Source of the DNA: Bacteroidota bacterium
GTDB taxonomy: Bacteria; Bacteroidota; Bacteroidia; JABEUT01
NCBI GenBank assembly: GCA_021823405.1
Contig: JAKAOA010000016.1
Coordinates: 1-33,486, forward strand
Reading direction: 5' to 3'
DNA: 33,486 bases
The notes below the pieces were generated by a model. The model did no database searches and was not told the DNA's origin. It was given only the letters and a program-made list of their open reading frames with translations. The position numbers and the translations under genes were made by a program. This document shows, piece by piece, positions 24,732-33,486 of the stretch; positions within the stretch are counted from its first letter, which is position 1; each line of letters begins with the position of its first letter.

Positions 24732-26335
24732 TCATGCGCCAGATAATTGAAATTTCCTACCGCTTTGAGCGATAAGGTATTATAGCTGTAAATCTTCCTG
24801 TATGTCAGCGGCGACAGCGCCCCCATATTGAACTGCGCCTTAACTAACAGGCGCCGGGCGTTGAAGAGAAGTTGCGTCTGGGGCTGGTTCAGTGAAATGG
24901 TTAAGACCGACGGGGAGGGGCTAATTACCACGCCTGCTCCGTTCATATTTCCCGCCGCTATCAACTGAACGGTAGTCATCAGCGAATCGGTTACATTCAT
25001 GCTGCTGTTGAGCAGGTAAAACTGTAATACTGCACTGAACGGAAATCCATTACTGGCGTAAACGGTAATTGTCCCGCTTTTAATGTTTTGCGCTCCTGTA
25101 TTGGCGGAAAGGTTGACAGGCAGGGTGTCTTCAAGAGTAAGATTGGAGGCGACAAGAGATAAGGGTATGGATATGTTGAGGTTTGAAAGAATGCCGTAGT
25201 CCTTAAATGCAAAATCGTGATAACCTGAAACGTTGCCAAGGGGGTCGGTGGTAACCTGTGCGCTGTAACCTGCCTGATTAGGGAGATTGTTTATCCACGC
25301 CAGTATATCGGAATTGACAGGCGTAAGCTGGAATGTTTGCACAGTTGGAATAACGGGATTTGCCGGATTATAGGTCTGCGTGGCTCTGCCTACCCTGACG
25401 GAGTTGCCTATAATGTTTCCCCCGGTAAGTTTTACGCGTCCGCCTGTGCGGGTGTTCACCGATGTAAGAGAATCTATGGTTACATCGGCGTCAATTCCGA
25501 GGAAGTTTTGCAAAGTGAGTGAAACATTCACGCTCTGGAGGTTAATGCTCCCTCCTGTAATTCTGTTAAATATGGCGAACGGCGATACAGCGGCGTAGTT
25601 TTTGGTAATGGTTCCGAAATAACCTTGCGCATAATAAGGCGCAATGCCTTCAAATGTGGCAGTGGCGGTAAAACCCTGCCCCGCGGTAATGGGTGTAGGG
25701 GTATCGGATGAATCGAGGTAGGCGGTTACGTTGGTATAGAGGTAGTTATACCCGTTGTGGAACTGACCTGTCAGGTCAAGGTCATAATTATTCATATAGT
25801 ACGTTTCCGTAACAGTTCCCGGGTTTGCGCCGACCTCCGCCGGTACTTTCACCTTTACCTTGAAAGGCGCACCGCCAAGCGTGGCGGAGGGTATAGAATA
25901 GATGAAATCAGTTACGCCGGCGATGGTGCTGGTTACCTGCACCTTCAGGTTGCCGGAGTACACTATTGCTTTGGTGAGTTCTACCGCTCCCGCGCCATAC
26001 TGGGTATATGCCCCCGTAGGAGAAACGAGTACCGTACCGCCATTGAACGTACCCGATGAAAAGATGGGGTAGTAATAATTGATGGTGGTATCGGGAATTT
26101 TGATAAGCGTATCGGTATTCAGGTTATAAAGCGAGCTGTTATATACGAGCGTTACCGAACTGTCGGGGTTGTTGTGCAGGAGCGAGTCGGCTACAAGATT
26201 ACCCATATTCATGGTAGTATTTACAAGGGGAAGAAGCAACTGTGTGTTCCACGAGGCGGTCTTCCGGCAGCTCCCTGTAAGAAGCGCCGCGAGACAGAGA
26301 ATGTAAACGTATGGTACAGCCGGCTTATTTGCCAT
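24728..26335 (-). CDS. Putative lipoprotein, unknown function, coupled to the downstream outer-membrane protein
   Basis: Lipobox LLTGSC; ATGA overlap with the 23430-24731 gene. Confidence 0.75.
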   Translation of the reverse strand: MANKPAVPYVYILCLAALLTGSCRKTASWNTQLLLPLVNTTMNMGNLVADSLLHNNPDSSVTLVYNSSLYNLNTDTLIKIPDTTINYYYPIFSSGTFNGGTVLVSPTGAYTQYGAGAVELTKAIVYSGNLKVQVTSTIAGVTDFIYSIPSATLGGAPFKVKVKVPAEVGANPGTVTETYYMNNYDLDLTGQFHNGYNYLYTNVTAYLDSSDTPTPITAGQGFTATATFEGIAPYYAQGYFGTITKNYAAVSPFAIFNRITGGSINLQSVNVSLTLQNFLGIDADVTIDSLTSVNTRTGGRVKLTGGNIIGNSVRVGRATQTYNPANPVIPTVQTFQLTPVNSDILAWINNLPNQAGYSAQVTTDPLGNVSGYHDFAFKDYGILSNLNISIPLSLVASNLTLEDTLPVNLSANTGAQNIKSGTITVYASNGFPFSAVLQFYLLNSSMNVTDSLMTTVQLIAAGNMNGAGVVISPSPSVLTISLNQPQTQLLFNARRLLVKAQFNMGALSPLTYRKIYSYNTLSLKAVGNFNYLAHD

Positions 26336-26489
26336 TTTTTCTTAACGGTTTCAGCACAAACTTATAACTTTTAAGTGAAATATGTATAGTGACGGGCAAT
26401 AACAGTAACTGAAAGGTCTGTTGTCCCTTCTAATCAGGAAAACGGCAATTTAGGGAAAACGAAGAAATTATGGAGGTATCGGCGGGTGG

Positions 26490-27401
26490 TTATTTGGTTT
26501 TTGCGTCCTGTTCTTTCGGAACGGGCGGCGGAGTTACTTTTTTAACTACGGGCTTGCCTATTGTTTTATCGTTCTTATATTTAGTAGTTGTCAATTGGGT
26601 AAAATCGTCATTGTATTCTTTCCACACGCCGGTTTTTTTCCCATCTGCGTATGAGCCGTCGCTTTGCACCCTTCCGTCATCGGCGTATTCTTTCCATTCG
26701 CCTGTTTTTGCGCCATTTTTGTATGCGCCTGTAACTTTCGCTTTTCCATCCTCATAAAATTCATAATACTCTCCATCGTACTCGTTATTCTTGAATTCGC
26801 CTTTGCTTAAAATATTGCCATTTTCATAATAACTCTCAAAGGGACCGCTTCTCATATCCATAACATAGAGATAACTTGTAGCCGGTTTGCCGCTCTGGTA
26901 GTACCACTTAGTTTCGCCGTTTCTCTTTCCGTTTTTAAAGATGCCCTCTTCTTCCTTGGTTCCGGTATTATAGTATAGTGTGCGCTTACCGTCGATAACG
27001 CCCATTTTGTAAGTGGCTTCGGAGGATGGCTTGCCTGCTGTACCGGGCAGGAATTCTATGGATAAGCCATTGAGAGTATCGTTTTTATAGGTCTTTTCAC
27101 CCACATAGTAGCCATTAATATCAACCATAATGTCGATACCGTTCCTCAAATTATTTTTATAAATGGTGAGTTCGTCAAGTACGCCGTTGAAATGGTGGCT
27201 ATACCATACGCCTTCCTTATTATTATTGATATAATTCCCCTCCCATTTGGTTGGTCCTATATTTTCAACCCAAAAGCCCTGTTTGCGTCCCTGGGCATCT
27301 TTCTGATTGGTATCGCCGGATACGGTAACTGCTCCGGCTGTGAGCGCAGTTAAGAATGAACAGATGACCGGCAGGAGAATAGCGTTTGTTTTCATACGCA
27401 A
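26490..27401 (-). CDS. MORN-repeat / YwqK-like secreted protein
   Basis: Repeated YxNGxxxGxWxxY units: DGEYYEFYEDGKAKVTGAYKNGAKTGEWKEYADDGRVQSDGSYADGKKTGVWKEY. Confidence 0.85.
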   Translation of the reverse strand: MRMKTNAILLPVICSFLTALTAGAVTVSGDTNQKDAQGRKQGFWVENIGPTKWEGNYINNNKEGVWYSHHFNGVLDELTIYKNNLRNGIDIMVDINGYYVGEKTYKNDTLNGLSIEFLPGTAGKPSSEATYKMGVIDGKRTLYYNTGTKEEEGIFKNGKRNGETKWYYQSGKPATSYLYVMDMRSGPFESYYENGNILSKGEFKNNEYDGEYYEFYEDGKAKVTGAYKNGAKTGEWKEYADDGRVQSDGSYADGKKTGVWKEYNDDFTQLTTTKYKNDKTIGKPVVKKVTPPPVPKEQDAKTK

Positions 27402-27492
27402 TTATTAGTTTGGTTAAATTAGGGACAAAGATAAGGAGAAGTTGTACGCATTAGGTATTAAACGAGGTTTAAGTCGCATTTTTAAAGAACGG

Positions 27493-28176
27493 TTAATTGG
27501 TCGATGGCTCTTTGCCGCTTAGCACTATTACCAATTCTCCTTTAACCGAGGTAAGTGAAAAATGGTTTAGCAGTTCTTCAAGTGAGCCCCGTATGGTTTC
27601 CTCATAGATTTTGGTCAGCTCGCGCGATACGGCGGCTTTTCTGTCGGCGCCGAAATAGTCCTTGAATTGTTCCAGCGTTTTAACAAGCCGGAACGGTGAT
27701 TCGTAGAACACCATAGTTCGGGTTTCGGAGCGGAGGGATTCCAGTTTTTTATTACGTCCTTTTTTATGGGGCAGGAAGCCCTCGAAGCAAAAGGTATTGA
27801 AGGGTATCCCTGAATCTACCAGTGCAGGAACAAATGCTGTGGCGCCCGGGATGCATTCTATGTCAATGTTTTTGGCAATGCACCGGCGTACAAGCATAAA
27901 GCCGGGGTCTGAAATACCGGGTGTGCCTGCATCAGTAACTATAGCAAGGGTTTCGCCGCCGGCAAGGCGTTCTGATATTCTTTCGGTAATGTTATGCTCA
28001 TTGTGCTGATGATAGGCAAAAAGAGGTGTATGGATATCATATTTGTCGAGTAGCGCTCTCGTTTTACGGGTATCTTCCGCCAAAATGCCGTCCACCTCCT
28101 TAAGTATGCGAATGGCGCGAAGGGTAATATCTTCAAGGTTGCCTATGGGTGTGGGAACTATATACAGTTTGCTCAT
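27493..28176 (-). CDS. rsmI: 16S rRNA (cytidine(1402)-2'-O)-methyltransferase
   Basis: LYIVPTPIGNLEDITLRA, AEDTRKTRALLDKY, VTDAGTPGISDPG, FYESPFRLVKTL. Confidence 0.96.
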   Translation of the reverse strand: MSKLYIVPTPIGNLEDITLRAIRILKEVDGILAEDTRKTRALLDKYDIHTPLFAYHQHNEHNITERISERLAGGETLAIVTDAGTPGISDPGFMLVRRCIAKNIDIECIPGATAFVPALVDSGIPFNTFCFEGFLPHKKGRNKKLESLRSETRTMVFYESPFRLVKTLEQFKDYFGADRKAAVSRELTKIYEETIRGSLEELLNHFSLTSVKGELVIVLSGKEPSTN

Positions 28177-28233
28177 CGGGCAGGCGGATTATCTATTATT
28201 GTAGGCATAATAAGAGCGACTGGGGTATAGTAA

Positions 28234-29544
28234 TCAATTATAAGTTCTTCTGCAAATATCGTCAGTAAAATGAACAAGCAGTTCAAATACTTCACTGAAT
28301 TTGGTGAGCGGTAAGGTCTCTCTTCTGTCATATATATCGTGATATGCTCTAATGCCCCCCATGGTATAGATGAAAAAGTCGGGTACGCCTGCGGCATAAA
28401 AGAAATAATGGTCGCTGTTGGCTGTAGCGCCGCGCATTTTTACCTGTTTAAGAAGATGGAGCGAGTCGTTCAGACGGACAAGGTCGTTAAATGCCGCCTT
28501 ATACACGGAGCCGTTCACCACGGTTATGCCATCGTCGCCTGTACCCATAATATCCATATTTATGAGGAATTTTATTTTAGATAAAGGAAATAGCGGGTGC
28601 TGAATATAGTAATGGGAACCTCGCATACCTACCTCTTCGGCGGCAAATGCCATAAAGGCGATGGAATAGTATGGTTGGTTTTCGGGCTTGGTGAAATAAC
28701 GGGCAAGCGCCAGTAACATTGCCGTTCCGCTCGCATTGTCGTTAGCGCCGGGGAAATAAATGCCATCCATTCTGCCCAGGTGGTCATAATGAGCCGAGAA
28801 GACCAGAAAGGTATCGGGCTGCGTTTTTCCTTTTATATAACCAATTAGGTTCTGGTCTTTGTAATCTTTAATGAATTTGTTTTTAATATTCAGATATACC
28901 GTTGTCGCCTTATTGAAAATTGAATTGCGCAGGGCATAGAGCAAGGCGAAATTCATAACTGTATCGGATGTTTCTTCGGTAAGTTTATCGCAGAGCATAA
29001 TTATGCCTTTTGCTTTGATCGGGTTAAACCGCAGCGTTTCAAATAACTCTTTTTCTTTTCCCGCTTTTGCACCGCTGTCATCAACCAGAATAAAACTGCG
29101 GCTGAAATCCTGTTTGAGGAATTGCCGCAGATGCGTTGTGTCCTGAAGAAGAGCGACATCAAACCTAAATATGGGAAATTTCCCTTTTATTGCAGGTGTG
29201 GAGGGTATTACAATATAATCTATGCCGTTTTTTGCTGGAATTAACCTGCTCCCGGGCAGTCCTTCTGTTATTTCTACATCCATCTGTTTCGGATAGGTGT
29301 TTACCGGTAATACAAAGGGCTGTCTGTAACCGCTCCCGAATGGAATCAGACCGAATTGCCTGAACCTGTCGCCGATATATTTGGCAGCTTTGGAGCAGCC
29401 GTTGTCGAGATAACCCCTGCCAGCCATATAAGGCGAGGCGAGTGTATCCACCACACGGCGGGCAAAATGGTTTTGTGCTGCCCCGCATAACGTAAACAGG
29501 AAAATAAGAGCGGTAAGACCTACCCTGAATGAAATGCGCATCAT
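28234..29544 (-). CDS. M28-family zinc metallopeptidase, secreted (ORF extends to 29595)
   Basis: FSAHYDHLGR, PGANDNASGTAMLLALAR, FAAEEVGMRGSHYY, SDHYFF. Confidence 0.92.
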   Translation of the reverse strand: MMRISFRVGLTALIFLFTLCGAAQNHFARRVVDTLASPYMAGRGYLDNGCSKAAKYIGDRFRQFGLIPFGSGYRQPFVLPVNTYPKQMDVEITEGLPGSRLIPAKNGIDYIVIPSTPAIKGKFPIFRFDVALLQDTTHLRQFLKQDFSRSFILVDDSGAKAGKEKELFETLRFNPIKAKGIIMLCDKLTEETSDTVMNFALLYALRNSIFNKATTVYLNIKNKFIKDYKDQNLIGYIKGKTQPDTFLVFSAHYDHLGRMDGIYFPGANDNASGTAMLLALARYFTKPENQPYYSIAFMAFAAEEVGMRGSHYYIQHPLFPLSKIKFLINMDIMGTGDDGITVVNGSVYKAAFNDLVRLNDSLHLLKQVKMRGATANSDHYFFYAAGVPDFFIYTMGGIRAYHDIYDRRETLPLTKFSEVFELLVHFTDDICRRTYN

Positions 29545-29777
29545 GCTGCAAAAGTGGCTATTTTTCATCAAAGAAAGTAAATTTGCACGATACACTCATT
29601 GAATAATTTCGTCTGTAATTTTAGTACTTTTCAGGTATTTTACTTTGCGCCACCGCTATAGCTAAGGCGTCAAATAGCATACGGGCTGTAAACTTTCCCA
29701 AAATCAGTTGCTAACAGTATATTATTCGCTGTAAAGGGCATTTTTTTTAAAAAAAACGGCAAACGCAGTTTTTATTC

Positions 29778-29785
29778 TATATTTG
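29778..29785 (+). promoter_or_regulatory. Bacteroidetes-type -7 box upstream of fabI
   Basis: TATATTTG, 38 nt before the ATG. Confidence 0.5.
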
Positions 29786-29822
29786 TGAGGTGTAAAAAAC
29801 CGATATTATCACTATTCAGATT

Positions 29823-30638
29823 ATGCTTGAAAACCTATTAAAAGGAAAAAGAGGTATCATAACCGGCGCCCTCAATAGCAGTTCCATCGCCTGGAAGGTA
29901 GCCGAAAAGGCGCATGCCGCCGGAGCAACATTCACATTGAGCAATGCACCGATAGCGCTGCGGATGGGCGAGATAAAATCGCTGGCGGAGCAAACCAATT
30001 CGGAGATAATACCTGCGGATGCTACGAACATGGATGAAATTGCTGCGCTATATCAAAAATCGATGGACTTTCTCGGCGGTAAGATTGACTTTGTGCTGCA
30101 TTCAATAGGGATGTCCATGAATGTGCGTAAAAATATATCATACGATTCACTAAACTACGATTTTTGGGCTAAAACGCTCGATATATCGGCAATGTCGTTG
30201 CATAAAATGCTTGCAGTGGCTAAAAAGCTTGACGCCATAAGCGAATGGGGCAGTGTGGTAACGTTATCTTACATCGCGGCGCAGAGGTCGTACCCCTTTT
30301 ATAACGATATGGCGGAAGCCAAAGCCATGCTCGAATCAATAGTGCGCAGTTTCGGCTACCATTTCGCCAGAGAGAAGAAGATACGCATTAACAGCATCTC
30401 GCAATCGCCGACTAAAACAACAGCAGGCAGCGGCATTAAAGGTTTCTCGGAGTTTTATGAATTTGCCGACGCCAATTCGCCGCTTGGTAACGCGAGCGCC
30501 GACTCATGCGCTGACTTTTGTCTTGCTCTCTTTTCCGACCTTACGCGAATGGTAACTATGCAGAATCTTTATCACGACGGCGGGTACTCAACAACCGGCG
30601 TGAGTTATGAAGTGATGCAGAAATTTTTAGGTCAATAA
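29823..30638 (+). CDS. fabI: Enoyl-ACP reductase (NADH)
   Basis: GKRGIITGALNSSSIAWKVAEKAHAAGA, VLHSIGMS, YNDMAEAKAMLESIVR, INSISQSPTKTTAGSGI. Confidence 0.93.
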   Translation: MLENLLKGKRGIITGALNSSSIAWKVAEKAHAAGATFTLSNAPIALRMGEIKSLAEQTNSEIIPADATNMDEIAALYQKSMDFLGGKIDFVLHSIGMSMNVRKNISYDSLNYDFWAKTLDISAMSLHKMLAVAKKLDAISEWGSVVTLSYIAAQRSYPFYNDMAEAKAMLESIVRSFGYHFAREKKIRINSISQSPTKTTAGSGIKGFSEFYEFADANSPLGNASADSCADFCLALFSDLTRMVTMQNLYHDGGYSTTGVSYEVMQKFLGQ

Positions 30639-30727
30639 AATTTCTCAATACTATGGTTTCATTAAATGCCACTGATATTGCAATTTTCCGGTTTGAAAAA
30701 CGCCGGGTAAGTTTAGCGGGAGTGCGC

Positions 30728-31441
30728 ATGCGGCTGCCGATAAATATTAGTGTCGCTTATTTCCTTGCCACCCTTGCCATCGCTCTGCCTGCGCTTTCAT
30801 TTGGTCAGAATAACGAACATAACGAAGGGCAAGTAGCGCCGGGTGCGCCAAGCGTTTATTATCCTTATCTGCTGGAGGGCGGGGTTGAGCTTACATATCC
30901 GGTTACACCCCTGTCATTCAGAAAGAATTTCAGCGGCGTATACGGAACTCACGCCTCGTTGTCGCAAAAGGTTTACAAAGGGTTGTATGCCGGTATAGAA
31001 ATTCAGAACAGCATGGCGACTGAACAGCCATCGGTACCCTTTCCGGTTGCCACGGTTGCCACTAATATGTATGCGTACAACGGTGCATTAAAATTAACTT
31101 ATTGTTCACCCGAAAACGGAGAATTCCTGTATTCTGCGTCAATTACAGGCGGACTTTCATGGATTAAGTTCAATAGTTTACCCTACGGCGCTCCTCCGTC
31201 TCCGCCGGGCGAATGGTATGGCAGGAATGTAGTTTTTTACACGGGGCGCGTTGCTGCTGGCTATAAAGTGAATGACCAATTATGTTTAAGCATCGATCTG
31301 GCTTATACTGCATATATATATAGCTTCGACCCGGCTCGAATAGGAGTTTTGCAGACATACACGCCTTCGCAGTCAGCCGGCGCTGTTACCTTCTTTCAGT
31401 GGGGATTCGGCGTACAGTACCTGTTCGGTAAAGCCAGATAA
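30728..31441 (+). CDS. Putative outer-membrane beta-barrel protein (ORF extends to 30653)
   Basis: Signal peptide MRLPINISVAYFLATLAIALPALSFGQ; beta-strand-rich remainder. Confidence 0.65.
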   Translation: MRLPINISVAYFLATLAIALPALSFGQNNEHNEGQVAPGAPSVYYPYLLEGGVELTYPVTPLSFRKNFSGVYGTHASLSQKVYKGLYAGIEIQNSMATEQPSVPFPVATVATNMYAYNGALKLTYCSPENGEFLYSASITGGLSWIKFNSLPYGAPPSPPGEWYGRNVVFYTGRVAAGYKVNDQLCLSIDLAYTAYIYSFDPARIGVLQTYTPSQSAGAVTFFQWGFGVQYLFGKAR

Positions 31442-31505
31442 GGGGTTGTTTCCCTATAGAACAAGCCGTTGATTTATTTTTCGGATGGGGTATTAATATT
31501 TACGC

Positions 31506-31513
31506 TATATTTG
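31506..31513 (+). promoter_or_regulatory. Bacteroidetes-type -7 box immediately upstream of guaB
   Basis: TATATTTG, 13 nt before the GTG start. Confidence 0.5.
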
Positions 31514-31526
31514 TAAAAGCGTTCAC

Positions 31527-32996
31527 GTGAAACAAAACGAAGATAAATTTGCCGGTGAGGGGTTAACTTATGATGATGTGCTCATCCTTCCGGCGTACTC
31601 CGAAGTATTACCCCGGGAGACAAACATAACCTCTTATTTTACCCGGAACATATCCATAAACACCCCTGTAATATCGGCAGCCATGGATACGGTTACCGAG
31701 TATAAAATGGCAATTGCATTGGCAGGTGAGGGCGGAATAGGGGTATTGCATAAGAACATGAGCATTAAGCAGCAGGCGGAACAGGTTCGGCGTGTAAAGC
31801 GATATGAAAGCGGCATGATTCAGGACCCTGTAACATTGCAGGAAACGGCTAAGGTGAGCGACGCTCTTAAGGTGATGGCTGAACACAAAATTGGCGGCAT
31901 ACCCGTGGTAACTGACAAGCGCGTACTTGTAGGCATAGTAACAAACCGCGACCTTCGCTTTGAAAAGAATATGAACCGCAAGATAAGCGAGGTAATGACC
32001 AAAGACAATATAGTAACTGCCCGGAAAGGCACCAACCTGCTCGAAGCTGAACGCATACTTGAAAAATATAAGATAGAAAAACTGCCGGTTGTTGACGATA
32101 AACAAATACTGGCAGGGCTTATCACCTATAAGGATATTCAAAAAGTGCGGCTGCACCCACACGCCTGTAAGGACGAATACGGGCGTCTGCGCGTAGCTGC
32201 CGCTATCGGCATTACTTCCGATATGTATGAGAGGGCGGATGCACTGGTGGCTGCGGGTGTGGATGCAATTGTGATAGATACCGCCCATGGACATTCGGGC
32301 AGGGTAATTGAGGAACTGAAGAATACCAAAAGGAAATTTCCGAAAGTGGAAGTGGTGGCAGGTAATATAGCAACCGCCGAAGCGGCAAAAGCGCTTGCCA
32401 AGGCAGGCGCCGACGGGGTTAAAGTAGGAATAGGTCCCGGGTCAATATGCACTACACGGGTAATAGCAGGTATCGGCGTTCCTCAACTTAGCGCTATTTA
32501 TAATGTGGCAAATGCACTGAAAGGCGCAGGTATTCCGGTTATAGCAGATGGCGGTATAAGATATACCGGCGACATAGTGAAGGCGATAGCCGCCGGCGCC
32601 TGCAGTGTGATGGCCGGTTCGTTATTTGCAGGCGTGGAAGAATCGCCCGGCGAAACGGTAATATACGAAGGCAGAAGGTTTAAGACCTATCGCGGTATGG
32701 GCTCGCTGGAAGCCATGCAGCACGGTTCCAAGGACAGATATTTTCAGGATGCCGAAGACGATATAAAAAAATTAGTCCCTGAAGGAATTTCAGGCAGAGT
32801 GCCTTATAAAGGAACTCTCGCCGAGGTTATCTATCAGGTGGTAGGCGGCTTAAGGGCAGGCATGGGGTATTGTGGAGCAAAGAACATAATGGCATTGCAG
32901 CAGGCGCGCTTCATACGCATAACTAATGCCGCCATGGCGGAAAGTCATCCTCACGATATTTTCATAACAAGCGAGGCGCCCAATTACAGCAGATAA
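31527..32996 (+). CDS. guaB: IMP dehydrogenase; GTG start, CBS domains present
   Basis: [69 protein letters not shown]. Confidence 0.97.
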   Translation: MKQNEDKFAGEGLTYDDVLILPAYSEVLPRETNITSYFTRNISINTPVISAAMDTVTEYKMAIALAGEGGIGVLHKNMSIKQQAEQVRRVKRYESGMIQDPVTLQETAKVSDALKVMAEHKIGGIPVVTDKRVLVGIVTNRDLRFEKNMNRKISEVMTKDNIVTARKGTNLLEAERILEKYKIEKLPVVDDKQILAGLITYKDIQKVRLHPHACKDEYGRLRVAAAIGITSDMYERADALVAAGVDAIVIDTAHGHSGRVIEELKNTKRKFPKVEVVAGNIATAEAAKALAKAGADGVKVGIGPGSICTTRVIAGIGVPQLSAIYNVANALKGAGIPVIADGGIRYTGDIVKAIAAGACSVMAGSLFAGVEESPGETVIYEGRRFKTYRGMGSLEAMQHGSKDRYFQDAEDDIKKLVPEGISGRVPYKGTLAEVIYQVVGGLRAGMGYCGAKNIMALQQARFIRITNAAMAESHPHDIFITSEAPNYSR

Positions 32997-33007
32997 ATTC
33001 TGATTAA

Positions 33008-33486
33008 TCAGTGGTCGCGCTCTCCATTTACTTTTTCAAGCCATTCGCCCAAACCGGGGTATTGCGGATTGAACTGTTGCACTCTTAACCATGCGTTTCT
33101 GGCGGAATCCGGCTGACCCATATTAAAAAATGTGCCACCCAGATTGAACCATAGTCCGGCGTTAGACGGGTCACACCGTATTCCCTGCTCAATCTCATTG
33201 AGCGATTTTCCGTAATCGCCTTTTACGCCGTAACGGTTTCCGGTATAGAGGAAAATTTTACCGAGAGTGGAGTAATTGCTTTGTTTTTCAGCCCAGCCGG
33301 GGAATAATCTCACCGCTTTATCCCAATAAAATTTTGCAGAATCGGGTTGAATAAGTTTACAATATGCAACTCCGAGGTTCATATATCCTGTTACATCGAT
33401 ACTGTCTATAGATACAGCCCTGAAAATATAGTCAAGCGCTTTGCGGGCTATGGAATCCGAGAGGTCGGTATCGTTGATTAGATCGG
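33008..33486 (-). CDS. TPR-repeat protein, N-terminal part outside the window
   Basis: TPRs (GLWFNLGGTFFNMGQPDSARNAWLRVQQFNP); frame stays open past the listed ATG to the right edge. Confidence 0.82.
   Translation of the reverse strand, partial: DLINDTDLSDSIARKALDYIFRAVSIDSIDVTGYMNLGVAYCKLIQPDSAKFYWDKAVRLFPGWAEKQSNYSTLGKIFLYTGNRYGVKGDYGKSLNEIEQGIRCDPSNAGLWFNLGGTFFNMGQPDSARNAWLRVQQFNPQYPGLGEWLEKVNGERDH

Noticed and set aside
29631-29735. Extra copy of the A/B repeat upstream of fabI (caggtattttactttgc ... aaatcagttgctaacagtat)
   Set aside because: Similarity is largely explained by the Bacteroidetes promoter consensus and needs a 50-nt insertion.
31608-32294. 228-aa minus-strand ORF inside guaB
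   Set aside because: Antisense shadow of a highly conserved gene; composition not protein-like.
33000-33011. Palindrome CTGATTAATCAG between guaB and the TPR gene as a terminator
   Set aside because: Short, AT-rich, no loop or U-tract; overlaps a stop codon.
1-33486. tRNA, rRNA and CRISPR arrays
   Set aside because: None recognised by eye on either strand; a tRNAscan/CRISPR search would be needed to exclude them formally.

Overview
The window looks like a Bacteroidetes chromosome segment: TAnnTTTG-type promoters, T9SS sorting domain, DUF4295-L33-L28 cluster. It is mostly housekeeping genes: truA-pyrD-ispE-waaA, fabD, rpmB-rpmG-DUF4295-ftsY, rsmI, fabI and guaB. Two accessory blocks interrupt it. 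(1) About 1-3.6 kb: unknown ORFs, a ribbon-helix-helix-like protein, a small membrane protein, and a Dam-type adenine methylase fused to an excisionase-like HTH. (2) About 7.6-11.55 kb: a RAYT/Y1 transposase framed by nested inverted repeats, an ArsR-like remnant, a tandem DoxX protein, an ECF42-type sigma factor and a YCII protein. Other notable content: a T9SS-exported C10 protease; a SiaABC-like phosphatase / tandem kinase / SiaC module with no adjacent cyclase; a Lys/Ala-rich small secreted protein; and several envelope proteins of unknown role. Strongest leads: a pair of sigma promoters with identical 13-nt spacing; the REP-framed RAYT unit with compensatory hairpin changes; a dispersed palindromic intergenic repeat family; and the fused two-kinase SiaB-like protein. 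All calls come from reading motifs by eye; no database search was possible.
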